Part shown: positions 24,426 to 33,441 of the stretch, piece by piece
Layout: each line of letters opens with the position of its first letter
Position numbering within the stretch: the first letter of the stretch is position 1
Source: Kineococcus gynurae
GTDB lineage: Bacteria > Actinomycetota > Actinomycetes > Actinomycetales > Kineococcaceae
DNA length: 64,000 nucleotides
Reading direction: 5' to 3' (one strand)
Assembly (NCBI RefSeq): GCF_050871315.1
Contig: NZ_JBJLRE010000004.1
The notes under the pieces: generated by a model
Told to the model about the DNA's origin: nothing
Seen by the model: the letters and a program-made list of their open reading frames with translations, nothing else
The model's database searches: none
Made by a program: the position numbers and the translations under genes

Positions 24426-25299
24426 CCGCCGCGCCCCCGGGGTCCGTCGCAGCCTCGCGGTCACCGTCGTGGTCCCGGAGCAGCAGGTCGCGCAGCGAGA
24501 GCGGGGCCCGCCCGGTCAGCTCGGCCACGGTCGGGGTCACGACGTCGAGCTCGCCCGAGGCGATGGCCGTGTAGGTGCTGACCCAGCCGTCCACCATCCA
24601 GCCCGGCGCCCCGGAGGCGGCACGCGAGGCGTACGCCTCCTCGACCGACTCCTCGACGTAGCGGACGTCACGACCGGTGACCGCGGTGATCTCGGCCGCC
24701 ACCTCGTCGAGGCTCAGCGCGGTCGGGCCGGTCACGTCGTAGGTCCGCCCGGCGTGCTCGTCCTCGAGCAGGGCGGCCGCCGCCACCGCCGCGACGTCGG
24801 AGATCGCGACGGCCCCCACCCGACCGGTGCCCGCGGGCCCGCGCAGGGCGCCGTCGGTGACGAACTGCGGCAGGACGTCCAGGTAGAAGGAGTTGCGCAG
24901 GGCCGTCGTGGGCAGCCGGGCGGCCTCGAGCATCGACTCGGTGGCGGCGTGGTCGCGCCCGAAGGTGAACGTGCAGTCCGGCGCCGCGCCGAGGAAGGAC
25001 GTGTACACGACCCGCTCGACCTCGGCCCCCGCGGCGGCCTCGACGACGTGGTGGTGCAGGGTGCGCCGGTCGGCGGACTCCCCCGCGGAGACCAGGAGCA
25101 GGACGTCGACGCCGTCCATCGCGTGGGCCAGGGCGGCCGGGTCGTCGAAACCGGCGACCCGGACGTCGGCGCCGGGCAGGTCGGGGGCGCGGGCCGGGTC
25201 GCGCACGATCAGCCTCTGCTGCACCCCCGCCCCGGCGAGCAGGTGGGCGACGGCCCCGCCGAGGCGGCCGGTGGCACCGGTGATCCCGTAGAGCGGCAT
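24418..25299 (-). CDS. NmrA-like NAD(P)-binding reductase (QorB/YtfG type)
   Basis: A 293-residue atypical short-chain dehydrogenase. The nucleotide loop YGITGATGRLGG is at residues 3-14, followed by RLIVRDPARAPDLPGADVRVAGFDDPAALAHAMDGVDVLLLVS, ERVVYTSFLGAAPDCTFTFGRDH and the LRNSFYLDVLPQFV segment, as in quinone oxidoreductase 2 (QorB/YtfG). The catalytic Tyr-Lys pair of classical SDRs is absent, as usual in this group. The ATG at 25299 follows GGTGGGG; the longer ORF upstream would read into the tRNA terminator. It overlaps the downstream ATPase gene. Confidence 0.88.
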   Translation of the reverse strand: MPLYGITGATGRLGGAVAHLLAGAGVQQRLIVRDPARAPDLPGADVRVAGFDDPAALAHAMDGVDVLLLVSAGESADRRTLHHHVVEAAAGAEVERVVYTSFLGAAPDCTFTFGRDHAATESMLEAARLPTTALRNSFYLDVLPQFVTDGALRGPAGTGRVGAVAISDVAAVAAAALLEDEHAGRTYDVTGPTALSLDEVAAEITAVTGRDVRYVEESVEEAYASRAASGAPGWMVDGWVSTYTAIASGELDVVTPTVAELTGRAPLSLRDLLLRDHDGDREAATDPGGAAGA

Positions 25300-25423
25300 G
25301 TCCCCACCCTGGCCCCCGGGCCGCATTCGCGCAGCGGCGGGGGCGACCCCTGTGGAGAACCGCGGGACGACCCGCCGCCTGGGGAGAACCCGTGTGGACA
25401 TCTGCACGGAGTCCCCGGGAACG

Positions 25424-25456
25424 CGAGAGGCCCCGACCGTCGGTCGGGGCCTCTCG
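25424..25456. terminator. Strong hairpin terminator downstream of tRNA-Leu
   Basis: A perfect 16-bp inverted repeat (25424-25439 with 25441-25456) around a single T lies 3 bp beyond the CCA end of tRNA-Leu. No T-run follows, as is common in GC-rich actinobacteria. It probably also separates the tRNA from the NmrA-like gene. Confidence 0.8.
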
Positions 25457-25458
25457 TC

Positions 25459-25545
25459 TGGTGCGCGAGGGGGGAGTTGAACCCCCACGCCCTTTCGGGC
25501 ACACGGACCTGAACCGTGCGCGTCTGCCTATTCCGCCACTCGCGC
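25459..25545 (-). tRNA. tRNA-Leu (CAG)
   Basis: On the minus strand the acceptor stem GCGCGAG pairs with CTCGCGC, followed by discriminator A and an encoded CCA. The anticodon stem CACGG/CCGTG encloses TTCAGGT, giving anticodon CAG. A long variable arm (TGCCCGAAAGGGCG) makes it class II, and the T-arm GGGGGTTCAACTCCCCC is normal. It is 84 nt without the CCA. Confidence 0.95.
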
Positions 25546-25713
25546 AGACAGAAGAACCGTACCAGTTCCCGCGCGGTGGTCCGGACCACGCCGACGTCGC
25601 CCGGGGGACGCGAAGATCACCGGACGGCCGCATCCGGGCGGCGCGCGAGGTCGTCGTGGTTACGATGCCCAGGTCCGGCACGTACGTCACGGGTGCGAGA
25701 GGGGGTCGTCGCG

Positions 25714-26421
25714 GTGGGAGTCCTGGACCGGTTCGAACGCGGGGTCGAGCGCGCCGTGAACGGCGTCTTCAACAAGGCGTTCCGCTCCTCCGAGGTGCAA
25801 CCCGTCGAGGTCGCGAGCGCGCTCAAGCGGGAGCTGGACGACCGCGCCGCCGTGCTGGCCCGCGGCCGCACGCTGGTCCCCAACAGCTTCGTGGTCGAGC
25901 TGAGCCGCTCCGACCACGACCGGATCGCCTCCTGGCAGGACACGCTCTCCGACGAGCTGGTCGCCACCGTGACCCAGCACGCCGAGAAGCAGCGCTACTC
26001 CTTCGTCGGTCCCGTGCGGGTGGACTTCCACGAGGCCGAGGACCTGGACACCGGCCTCTTCCGCGTGCTCGCCGCCACGGTGAAGGGCCGCGTCGCGCCG
26101 GCCACGCCCAAGGCCTCGACCGCAGGCCGGCCCAAGCTCGAGGTGGACGGACGCGGGTACGTGCTCGCCGACGCCGTCACCGTCATCGGCCGCGCCTCCG
26201 AGGCCGACGTGATCGTCGACGACCCGGGCGTCTCCCGCCGCCACGCCGAGGTCCGCCTGTCCCCGCACGGGGCCCGGCTGGTCGACCTGGGCTCGACCAA
26301 CGGGACGTTCGTCGACGGGGAACGGATCTCCTCCACCGAGCTCTACGACGGCACGATCGTCACGGTCGGCCGCACCCGGCTGGTGTTCTCCTCCGGCCGG
26401 CACGAGGACGGGTGGAGCTGA
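25714..26421 (+). CDS. fhaA: FHA domain protein FhaA with DUF3662
   Basis: A 235-residue phosphothreonine-binding regulator. The N-terminal DUF3662 domain (about 1-115) reads VLDRFERGVERAVNGVFNKAF and SSEVQPVEVASALKRELDD; after a short linker the FHA domain (about 150-225) contains VIGRASEADVIVDDPGVSRRHAEVRL and DLGSTNGTFVDG. In mycobacteria FhaA binds phosphorylated MviN/MurJ and tunes peptidoglycan synthesis. The GTG at 25714 was chosen because the family begins with this helix. It is first in the operon ending with pknB. A TACGAT at 25661-25666 could be its -10. Confidence 0.92.
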   Translation: MGVLDRFERGVERAVNGVFNKAFRSSEVQPVEVASALKRELDDRAAVLARGRTLVPNSFVVELSRSDHDRIASWQDTLSDELVATVTQHAEKQRYSFVGPVRVDFHEAEDLDTGLFRVLAATVKGRVAPATPKASTAGRPKLEVDGRGYVLADAVTVIGRASEADVIVDDPGVSRRHAEVRLSPHGARLVDLGSTNGTFVDGERISSTELYDGTIVTVGRTRLVFSSGRHEDGWS

Positions 26422-26470
26422 CCGTGCTGACCTGCACCTCCACCTCCCCCGTCCCGAACCGGTCGGTGTC

Positions 26471-26983
26471 ATGAGCGAGCTGACCCTCACGGCGCTGCGG
26501 CTCGGGCTGCTGCTGGCGCTGTGGGCCTTCGTCGTCGTGGTCGTCCTGGTCCTGCGGGCCGACCTGCTCGGGACCCGGGTGACCGCGCGCCGGACCGAGG
26601 CCCCCCGTCCCCGACGGACCCCCGCACCGGCGGCCACCGACCGCCCTGCCGAACCCGCCGCGGCGGCCCGTCCGCGCCGCGCGAGCCTGGTCGTGGTCGA
26701 GGGGTCGTTGCGGGGCACGACCATCGGTCTCGGCTCCTCCCCCGTCCTCATCGGCCGCGGTCCGGACTGCACGCTCGTGCTCGACGACGAGTACGCCTCG
26801 ACGCGCCACGTCCGGATCTCCCCCGACACCTCCCCCGATCGCGAGCCCGGGGGGTGGATCGTGGAGGACCTGCAGTCGACCAACGGGACCTTCCTCGGAC
26901 GGGAGCGCCTCAGCGTGCCCGTGCCCTTCGAGCCCGGGACGCCGCTGCGGATCGGCAAGACAGTCCTCGAACTGCGGAGGTAG
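26471..26983 (+). CDS. fhaB: FHA domain protein FhaB (FipA)
   Basis: A 170-residue protein with one N-terminal transmembrane helix (LTALRLGLLLALWAFVVVVV), a Pro/Ala/Arg-rich linker (about 38-70) and a C-terminal FHA domain: VLIGRGPDCTLVLDDEYASTRHVRI and DLQSTNGTFLGRERL supply the Arg, Ser-x-x-His and Asn of the phosphothreonine site. In mycobacteria FhaB/FipA is a PknA/PknB substrate that bridges FtsZ and FtsQ. It lies 49 bp after fhaA, and GGAGG at its own 3' end serves pstP. Confidence 0.92.
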   Translation: MSELTLTALRLGLLLALWAFVVVVVLVLRADLLGTRVTARRTEAPRPRRTPAPAATDRPAEPAAAARPRRASLVVVEGSLRGTTIGLGSSPVLIGRGPDCTLVLDDEYASTRHVRISPDTSPDREPGGWIVEDLQSTNGTFLGRERLSVPVPFEPGTPLRIGKTVLELRR

Positions 26984-26988
26984 CTCCA

Positions 26989-28470
26989 GTGGCGATCGCC
27001 CTGCGCTACGCCGCACGCTCCGACGTCGGTCTGGTGCGCGCCTCCAACCAGGACTCCGGCTACGCCGGGCCCCACCTGCTGGTCATCGCCGACGGGATGG
27101 GCGGGCACGCCGGCGGGGACGTCGCGTCCTCCCTCGCGGTGGGGGCCCTGTCCGTCCTGGACGGGGAGGCGCACGGCGCCGACGACGCGGCCGACCACCT
27201 CGGCGAGGCCATCGAGGCCGCCAACGAGGAGTTGCGCCGCCGCATCGGGGCCGAGCCCGAGCTCGCCGGGATGGGGACCACGGTCACCGCGATCCTGCGC
27301 AGCGGCGAGCGCCTCGTCCTCGCCCACATCGGCGACTCGCGCGGCTACCTGCTCCGCGACGGGGTGCTCACCCAGCTGACCCGTGACCACAGCTACGTGC
27401 AGAGCCTGGTCGACGCGGGACGGTTGACCCCCGAGGACGCCGAGAACCACCCCCAGCGCTCGGTGCTGCTGCGCGTGCTGACCGGTGCCGCGGAGGACCA
27501 CGCCGACGTCTCCGTGCGCACCGCCCGCAGCGGCGACCGCTTCCTGCTCTGCTCCGACGGCCTGTCCGGCGTGGTGGCCGCCGACACCCTGGCCACCACC
27601 CTGATCGAGAACGCCGACCCGGGGGCGGCCGCGGAACGTCTGGTCGAGCTCGCCCTGCGGGGTGGCGGGCCGGACAACATCTCCGTCGTGGTGGCCGACG
27701 TGGTCGACATCGGCAACGGCCCCCCGCCGGCCACGACCCCGCAGGTGGTGGGCGCGGCCGCGTTCCACCGGCCGCGCCGTTCCAGCGCCTTCGACAAGGG
27801 CCCGGGGACCGCGGCCTCGCGCGGGGCGATGCTGGGCCGCGACGCCGACGACGGCCCCGACGACGAGGACGCCGAGGCCGCCGCGCGGCAGGTGCTCGAG
27901 CAGCGACGCCGCCGACGCCGCCGCCGGTTCGTGGCGCTCGGGTCGGCCCTGCTCGTCGTCCTGCTGGCCGGAGGAGCCTGGGGCGCCTGGACCTGGTCGC
28001 AGCAGCAGTTCTTCGTGGGCGCGGTCACCGCCGACGGCCGTCCGGCGACCTCCACGGCCGAGGCGTCCACCGAGCGGGTGGCCCTGTTCCGCGGTCTCGC
28101 GCAGGACATCGGCCCGGTGCAGACGGCCCGGGTCGTGCAGGGCACCGACATCGTCGTCGCCCAGCTCCCGCCGGTGTACCGCGAGCAGGTCGAGGAGCGG
28201 GTGAGCGCCCCGGACCGGGAGTCCGCCGAGGCGATCATCGCCAACCTGCGCACGCTCTGGGTCGGCTGCCTGGAGCAGGCCGCCGCGCAGCAGGAGCAGG
28301 AGCAGGAGGCCACCCCCACCCCCTCCGGAAGCCCGACGACCACCGGGGTCCCGGCGAGCCCGTCCGCGAGCCCCTCCGCCACCCCCTCGGCCACCGTCCC
28401 CTCGACGATCCCGACCACCCCGATCCCGAGCGGCGCCGGCGCGGTCGGCGGTTGCGGAGGCGATTCCTGA
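26989..28470 (+). CDS. pstP: PP2C-type Ser/Thr phosphatase PstP
   Basis: A 493-residue membrane phosphatase that reverses PknA/PknB phosphorylation. The N-terminal PP2C domain (about 5-240) has the metal-binding aspartates in VIADGMGGHAGGD, AHIGDSRGYLLRDG, LLCSDGLSG and GGGPDNISVVV. A basic RRRRRRRRF stretch precedes one transmembrane helix at about 324-345, then an extracellular domain with a Ser/Thr/Pro-rich end (about 440-493). The GTG start at 26989 lies 8 bp after GGAGG, 5 bp past the fhaB stop. Its stop shares one base with the rodA ATG. Confidence 0.95.
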   Translation: MAIALRYAARSDVGLVRASNQDSGYAGPHLLVIADGMGGHAGGDVASSLAVGALSVLDGEAHGADDAADHLGEAIEAANEELRRRIGAEPELAGMGTTVTAILRSGERLVLAHIGDSRGYLLRDGVLTQLTRDHSYVQSLVDAGRLTPEDAENHPQRSVLLRVLTGAAEDHADVSVRTARSGDRFLLCSDGLSGVVAADTLATTLIENADPGAAAERLVELALRGGGPDNISVVVADVVDIGNGPPPATTPQVVGAAAFHRPRRSSAFDKGPGTAASRGAMLGRDADDGPDDEDAEAAARQVLEQRRRRRRRRFVALGSALLVVLLAGGAWGAWTWSQQQFFVGAVTADGRPATSTAEASTERVALFRGLAQDIGPVQTARVVQGTDIVVAQLPPVYREQVEERVSAPDRESAEAIIANLRTLWVGCLEQAAAQQEQEQEATPTPSGSPTTTGVPASPSASPSATPSATVPSTIPTTPIPSGAGAVGGCGGDS

Positions 28471-29843
28471 TGGCCACCGTCCTGCCCGTCTACCCGAGCA
28501 CCCGGCGCAACGTCGAACTCGTCCTGCTGCTGGGGGCGGTCGTCATCGCCGCCGGGGCGTGGGCGGTCGTCGGCCTGACCATGGACGGCGCGCTGCCGGC
28601 CAACCTGGCCCTCTACGCCGGGGGGCTGGCCGCGCTCGCCCTGCTGCTGCACGGAGTCCTGCGCTGGAAGGCCCCGCACGCGGACCCGATCCTGCTGCCG
28701 GTCGCGACCCTGCTCAACGGCATCGGGCTGGTCGTCATCCACCGCCTGGACATCACCGAGGACACCGCGGCGGCCGGTCGCCAGCTGCTCTGGTCGGCGC
28801 TCGGGATCGTGATCGCCGGTGCGGTGCTGTGGTTCGTGCGCGACCACCGCGTGCTGCGCCGCTACACGTTCACGGCGATGGTCGTCGGGCTCGTCCTGCT
28901 GCTGCTGCCGCTGCTGCCGGGCCTCGGCCGCACGATCAACGGCGCCCGGATCTGGATCGGCATCGGGCCGCTCTCCTTCCAGCCCGGTGAGCTCGCCAAG
29001 CTGGTCCTGGCCGTGTTCTTCGCGGGGTACCTCGTCGTGCACCGGGACGCCCTGAGCCTCATGGGCCCCAAGCTGCTCTTCCTCCGGTTGCCGCGCGCCC
29101 GCGACCTCGGCCCGATCCTGCTCGCCTGGCTGGCCAGCGTCGGGGTCCTCGTCCTGCAGCGCGACCTCGGGACCTCGCTGCTGTTCTTCGGGTTGTTCGT
29201 CGCCATGCTCTACGTCGCGACCGAACGGGTCAGCTGGATCGTCGTCGGTCTGGGGCTGTTCGCCGCCGGCGCGGTGCTGGCCGCCAACGTGTTCGGCCAC
29301 GTGCAGGAGCGGGTGGACATCTGGCTGCACCCCTTCGCCCCCGACAACCTGGACCGCAGCTACCAGCTGGTGCAGGGCCTGTTCGGGATGGCCAACGGCG
29401 GGCTGCTCGGCACCGGGCTCGGCGAGGGCCGGCCGGACATCGTGCCCTTCGCCAACTCCGACTTCATCTACACCTCGATCGGCGAGGAGCTGGGGCTCGT
29501 CGGGCTGTTCGCCGTGCTGCTGCTCTACGGGGTGATCGTCGAGCGCGGGCTGCGGACGGCGATCGCGGTGCGCGACGGGTTCGGCAAGCTCCTCGCGGCC
29601 GGGCTGGCGTTCTCGATGACGCTGCAGATCTTCGTGGTCGTGGGCGGTGTCACCCGGGTGATCCCGCTGACCGGTCTGACCATGCCGTTCCTCGCCGCCG
29701 GCGGCTCCTCGCTGGTGTCGAACTGGGTCCTGGTGGCGGTGCTGCTGCGGATCTCCGACCTGGCCCGCCGACCCGCACCCGTCGTCACCGACGGTCCGGA
29801 ACCGGGTGACACGGGCGCGACCCAGGTGGTGCGGCTGCCGTGA
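28470..29843 (+). CDS. rodA: SEDS peptidoglycan polymerase RodA/FtsW family
   Basis: A 457-residue polytopic glycosyltransferase that polymerises lipid II for cell elongation. About 12 helices are visible. SEDS landmarks are INGARIWIGIGPLSFQPGELAKL, LQRDLGTSLLFFGLFVAM, the extracellular loop DIWLHPFAPDNLDRSYQLVQGLFGMANGG, which carries the likely catalytic Asp, GEELGLVGL, and the signature TGLTMPFLAAGGSSLVSN. The ATG at 28470 overlaps the pstP stop (TGATG) and is preceded by GGAGG. Position directly before pbpA identifies it as the RodA-type enzyme rather than FtsW. Confidence 0.95.
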   Translation: MATVLPVYPSTRRNVELVLLLGAVVIAAGAWAVVGLTMDGALPANLALYAGGLAALALLLHGVLRWKAPHADPILLPVATLLNGIGLVVIHRLDITEDTAAAGRQLLWSALGIVIAGAVLWFVRDHRVLRRYTFTAMVVGLVLLLLPLLPGLGRTINGARIWIGIGPLSFQPGELAKLVLAVFFAGYLVVHRDALSLMGPKLLFLRLPRARDLGPILLAWLASVGVLVLQRDLGTSLLFFGLFVAMLYVATERVSWIVVGLGLFAAGAVLAANVFGHVQERVDIWLHPFAPDNLDRSYQLVQGLFGMANGGLLGTGLGEGRPDIVPFANSDFIYTSIGEELGLVGLFAVLLLYGVIVERGLRTAIAVRDGFGKLLAAGLAFSMTLQIFVVVGGVTRVIPLTGLTMPFLAAGGSSLVSNWVLVAVLLRISDLARRPAPVVTDGPEPGDTGATQVVRLP

Positions 29844-31312
29844 ACCGACCCGTGCGCCGCCTCGCGGTGGTCGTCGCCCTGCTCTTCGCCTCCCTGTTCG
29901 CCTCGACGACCTGGATCCAGTTCGTCCGGGCCGAGGCGCTCAACACCACGTCGGGCAACTCCCGCCAGCTCTACGCCGAGCTCGGCCGCGACCGGGGTCA
30001 GATCACCGTCGACGGGCGCGCGATCGCGACCAGCGTCGAGGTGGAGGGCGACGACTACCAGTACCTGCGCCAGTACGCCGACGGACCGCTGTGGGCCCCG
30101 GTCACCGGCTTCTACTCGATCCGCTACGGCGCGACGGGCATCGAACGGGCCGAGAACGACGTACTGGCCGGCACCTCCGACGACCTGTTCTACCGCCGGG
30201 TCACCGACATGCTGAAGGGCGAGCAGCCCCGGGGCGGCTCGGTGGCGCTCACCCTCCGACCGGCCGTGCAGCAGGCCGCGAGCGACGCCCTCGACGGCCG
30301 CAAGGGTGCCGTGGTGGCGCTCGACGCCGAGACGGGCGACGTGCTCGCCATGGTCAGCGGCCCGACCTACGACCCGAACCGGCTCGCGACGCACAACGGC
30401 ACCGACCTGACCGACGCGTGGCGCCAGCTCAACGACGACGAGGACGACCCGCTCGTCAACCGGGCCATCGGCGGCAACCTCTACCCGCCGGGCTCGACCT
30501 TCAAGATCGTCGTCGCCGCGGCGGCGCTGGAGTCGGGCAGCTACACCGCCGACACCCTGCTCGCCGGTCCCGCCCGACTGACCCTGCCCCAGACCACGAC
30601 CACCCTCGGCAACGACGAGGGCACCGCCTGCGGGCCGAACGACCAGGTCAGCCTGCTGGACGCCCTGCGCGAGTCGTGCAACACCGCCTTCGCCTCCCTC
30701 GGGATGGACCTCGGGCAGGACGCCGTGGCCGAGCAGGCCCAGAAGTTCGGCTTCGGCGAGGACCTGTCGATCCCGTTGCGGGTCACCCCCTCGACCTTCC
30801 CGAGCGACCTGAACCAGCCGCAGCTCGCGCAGTCCTCGATCGGGCAGTTCGACGTGCGGTCGACGCCGCTGCAGGTGGCGATGCTCTCGGCCGCGGTCGC
30901 CAACGACGGGGTGCTGATGAAGCCGAACCTCGTGGCCGAGGTCCGCGACCAGTCCTTCAACGTGGTGGACCAGCCGTCCTCCGACGAGATCGGCCGGGCG
31001 GTGAGCGCCGACACCGCCGCCACCCTGCGCACGATGATGGAGGCGGTGGTCAGCCGCGGGACCGGGACCCGGGCCGCCATCCCGGGGGTCGAGGTCGGGG
31101 GGAAGACCGGGACGGCGCAGCACGGCGTGGGTCTGCCGCCCTACGCCTGGTTCACGTCCTACGCGATCCAGGGGGACCGCAAGGTCGCCGTGGCGGTGGT
31201 CATCGAAGACGGTGGGTCGGTGGACAGCGCCTACGGCGGGCGGCTGTCGGCCCCGGTGGCCAAGACGGTGATGCAGGCGGCACTGAGCGACGACGGATGG
31301 GGACAACGGTGA
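29840..31312 (+). CDS. pbpA: Class B penicillin-binding protein PbpA
   Basis: A 490-residue transpeptidase, the cross-linking partner of RodA. One N-terminal membrane anchor (about 8-27) precedes a short dimerisation domain and the transpeptidase domain (about 155-485). The catalytic triad motifs are all present: PPGSTFK (Ser219, Lys222), SCN (279-281) and GGKTGTAQ (near 418-425). Its length is typical of actinobacterial PbpA, which lacks the large N-terminal module of PBP3. The GTG start overlaps the rodA stop by 4 bp, so the two are coupled. Confidence 0.95.
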   Translation: MNRPVRRLAVVVALLFASLFASTTWIQFVRAEALNTTSGNSRQLYAELGRDRGQITVDGRAIATSVEVEGDDYQYLRQYADGPLWAPVTGFYSIRYGATGIERAENDVLAGTSDDLFYRRVTDMLKGEQPRGGSVALTLRPAVQQAASDALDGRKGAVVALDAETGDVLAMVSGPTYDPNRLATHNGTDLTDAWRQLNDDEDDPLVNRAIGGNLYPPGSTFKIVVAAAALESGSYTADTLLAGPARLTLPQTTTTLGNDEGTACGPNDQVSLLDALRESCNTAFASLGMDLGQDAVAEQAQKFGFGEDLSIPLRVTPSTFPSDLNQPQLAQSSIGQFDVRSTPLQVAMLSAAVANDGVLMKPNLVAEVRDQSFNVVDQPSSDEIGRAVSADTAATLRTMMEAVVSRGTGTRAAIPGVEVGGKTGTAQHGVGLPPYAWFTSYAIQGDRKVAVAVVIEDGGSVDSAYGGRLSAPVAKTVMQAALSDDGWGQR

Positions 31313-33441
31313 CGGACGGGCCCGAACACTTCGACGAACCGGCCGGGTCGGCCGGCCCGCGGGTGCTGGGCGGCCGCTACGAGGTCGGCAGCCTGCTCGG
31401 TCGGGGCGGCATGGCCGAGGTCCACGTCGCGCGCGACACCCGGCTCGGCCGGACGGTCGCGGTCAAGCTGCTGCGTCCGGACCTGGCCCGCGACCCCTCC
31501 TTCCAGACGCGCTTCCGCCGCGAGGCGCAGTCGGCCGCGTCGCTGAACCACCCCTCGATCGTCGCCGTGTACGACACCGGCGCCGACCCCTCGCCGCAGC
31601 CCGGCGGCAGCGTGGTGCAGCTGCCCTACATCGTCATGGAGTACATCGAGGGCCGGACGCTGCGCGACACCCTCCGCGCCGGTCAGCCGCTGTCGCTGGA
31701 GGAGGCGCTCAGCGTCACCGAGGGCGTGCTCAACGCGCTGGCCTACAGCCACCGCGCGGGCATCGTGCACCGCGACATCAAGCCCGCCAACGTGATGATC
31801 ACGCCCGCGGGCGAGGTCAAGGTCATGGACTTCGGCATCGCCCGGACGGTCTCTGACTCCTCGGCGACGCTGACCGCGACCTCGGCGGTCATGGGGACGG
31901 CGCAGTACCTGTCCCCCGAGCAGGCCCGCGGCGAGGACGTCGACGCGCGCAGCGACCTGTACTCCACCGGCTGCCTGCTCTACGAGATCCTCACCGGTCG
32001 GCCCCCGTTCACCGGTGAGGCCCCGGTCGCCGTGGCCTACCAGCACGTCTCCGAGCAGCCCAAGCCACCGAGCCTGCTCGCGCCGGGGCTGCCGCCCGCG
32101 GTCGACCAGGTCGTGCTCATGGCCCTGTCCAAGGACCGCGAGCACCGCTACCAGTCGGCGGGCGACTTCGCCGACGACCTCCGCCGGGCCGTGGAGGGTC
32201 GACCGCTGCGCGGGGCCGCCATCGCCGGGGCGGGGGCCACCGCGGCCACGACCGTGACCCCGGCGGTGGCCGCCCCGGCCGAGGCCACCCGGGCCATGCC
32301 CGCCGCGACCGGGGCCACCGCGGCCTACGGGGCGGCGGCCGCCGCCTACGGCGCCCACGCGGCGAGCGACCCGTCGACCGGATCGCTGCCGCCGGTCGAG
32401 GACCGCCGCTCCTCGCGCCGGGGCCCGGTGATCGCGATCGTGCTGCTCCTCGCGGCCGGGCTGGCCGCGCTCGTCTACGTGCTGACGCAGACGGGCGACG
32501 GCGGCGAACCGGACCCGAACCAGACCTCGGCGACCACCACCACGGTCCCCGAGCTCGGCGACACCCGGGAGTCGGCCCAGGCCGCGCTGCAGGACGCCGG
32601 GCTGCGCGGAGACTTCCGCGACGTCGCGAGCGACGACGTGGACAGCGGCGGCATCGTCTCGGTGAACCCGCAGGTGGGTGCCTCGATCGCGACGGGCGGG
32701 ACGGTCGTCGTCGAGGTCTCGACCGGGGCGGCCGAGGTCCCGGTGCCCGACGTCACGAACCGGTCGCAGTCCGACGCGCGCGCCGAGCTCGCCAACGCGG
32801 GGCTGCAGGTCGGGGACACCCAGACCGTCGACGACCCGAACGTGGACCAGGGCAACGTCGTGCGGACCGATCCTGCGGCGGGGTCCTCGGTCGCGCGCGA
32901 CACCCAGGTCACGCTGTACCTGTCGAGCGGGCAGGTCGAGATGCAGGACCTGAGCGGCAAGACCCAGCAGGAGGCGACCGACATCCTGCAGGGGCTGAAC
33001 CTCAACTCCACGATCACCTACGAGACCACCACGGACTCCTCCGACGACGGGGTGGTCCTCGACCAGAGCGTGAGCCCCGGGAGCAAGGTCGACACCGGGA
33101 CCCAGGTCGAGCTGGTCGTCGGACAGCTGCGCGAGACCAGCTCTCCCAGCCCCTCGCCCAGCGACGGCGGTTCGGGTGGCGACGGCAGCGGTGGCGGGAG
33201 CGACGGGTCGGGCTCGACGCCCAGCGCCTCGTCCCCGACGCCGTCGGCCAACGGGTCGGGTTCCGGCACCGACCCGGGCACCGCGACCCCGGAGCAACCC
33301 GGGTCCGCCGCCGCCGGGTCCGCCGCCGGGGCCGCCGCTGCCGCCGGGCCGGCCGGTGCCGCCGGTCGCGGTGTCGCCGTCGGGCGCAGCGGTGCCGCGG
33401 GTGCCGCCGGTCCCGGTCACGGAGCCCCGGGTCGCGGATGA
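31309..33441 (+). CDS. pknB: PASTA-domain Ser/Thr kinase PknB
   Basis: A 710-residue transmembrane kinase. The kinase domain (about 22-290) has the glycine loop GRGGMAEV, Lys53, HRDIKPANV, DFG at 174-176 and an activation loop with TLTATSAVMGT. An Ala-rich juxtamembrane stretch precedes the single helix at about 373-393. Three PASTA repeats follow (about 409-470, 473-540, 541-605), which in the family bind muropeptides and lipid II. A further 100-residue Ser/Pro/Gly then Ala/Gly-rich tail is unusual. The start used is the GTG at 31309, overlapping the pbpA stop by 4 bp behind GGATGGGG; an ATG at 31297 is the alternative. Mycobacterial PknB usually has four PASTA repeats. Confidence 0.94.
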   Translation: MTDGPEHFDEPAGSAGPRVLGGRYEVGSLLGRGGMAEVHVARDTRLGRTVAVKLLRPDLARDPSFQTRFRREAQSAASLNHPSIVAVYDTGADPSPQPGGSVVQLPYIVMEYIEGRTLRDTLRAGQPLSLEEALSVTEGVLNALAYSHRAGIVHRDIKPANVMITPAGEVKVMDFGIARTVSDSSATLTATSAVMGTAQYLSPEQARGEDVDARSDLYSTGCLLYEILTGRPPFTGEAPVAVAYQHVSEQPKPPSLLAPGLPPAVDQVVLMALSKDREHRYQSAGDFADDLRRAVEGRPLRGAAIAGAGATAATTVTPAVAAPAEATRAMPAATGATAAYGAAAAAYGAHAASDPSTGSLPPVEDRRSSRRGPVIAIVLLLAAGLAALVYVLTQTGDGGEPDPNQTSATTTTVPELGDTRESAQAALQDAGLRGDFRDVASDDVDSGGIVSVNPQVGASIATGGTVVVEVSTGAAEVPVPDVTNRSQSDARAELANAGLQVGDTQTVDDPNVDQGNVVRTDPAAGSSVARDTQVTLYLSSGQVEMQDLSGKTQQEATDILQGLNLNSTITYETTTDSSDDGVVLDQSVSPGSKVDTGTQVELVVGQLRETSSPSPSPSDGGSGGDGSGGGSDGSGSTPSASSPTPSANGSGSGTDPGTATPEQPGSAAAGSAAGAAAAAGPAGAAGRGVAVGRSGAAGAAGPGHGAPGRG

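Noticed and set aside
25459..25545. tRNA-Leu as an attachment site of an integrated element
   Set aside because: No integrase, no repeated tRNA 3' end and ordinary neighbours.
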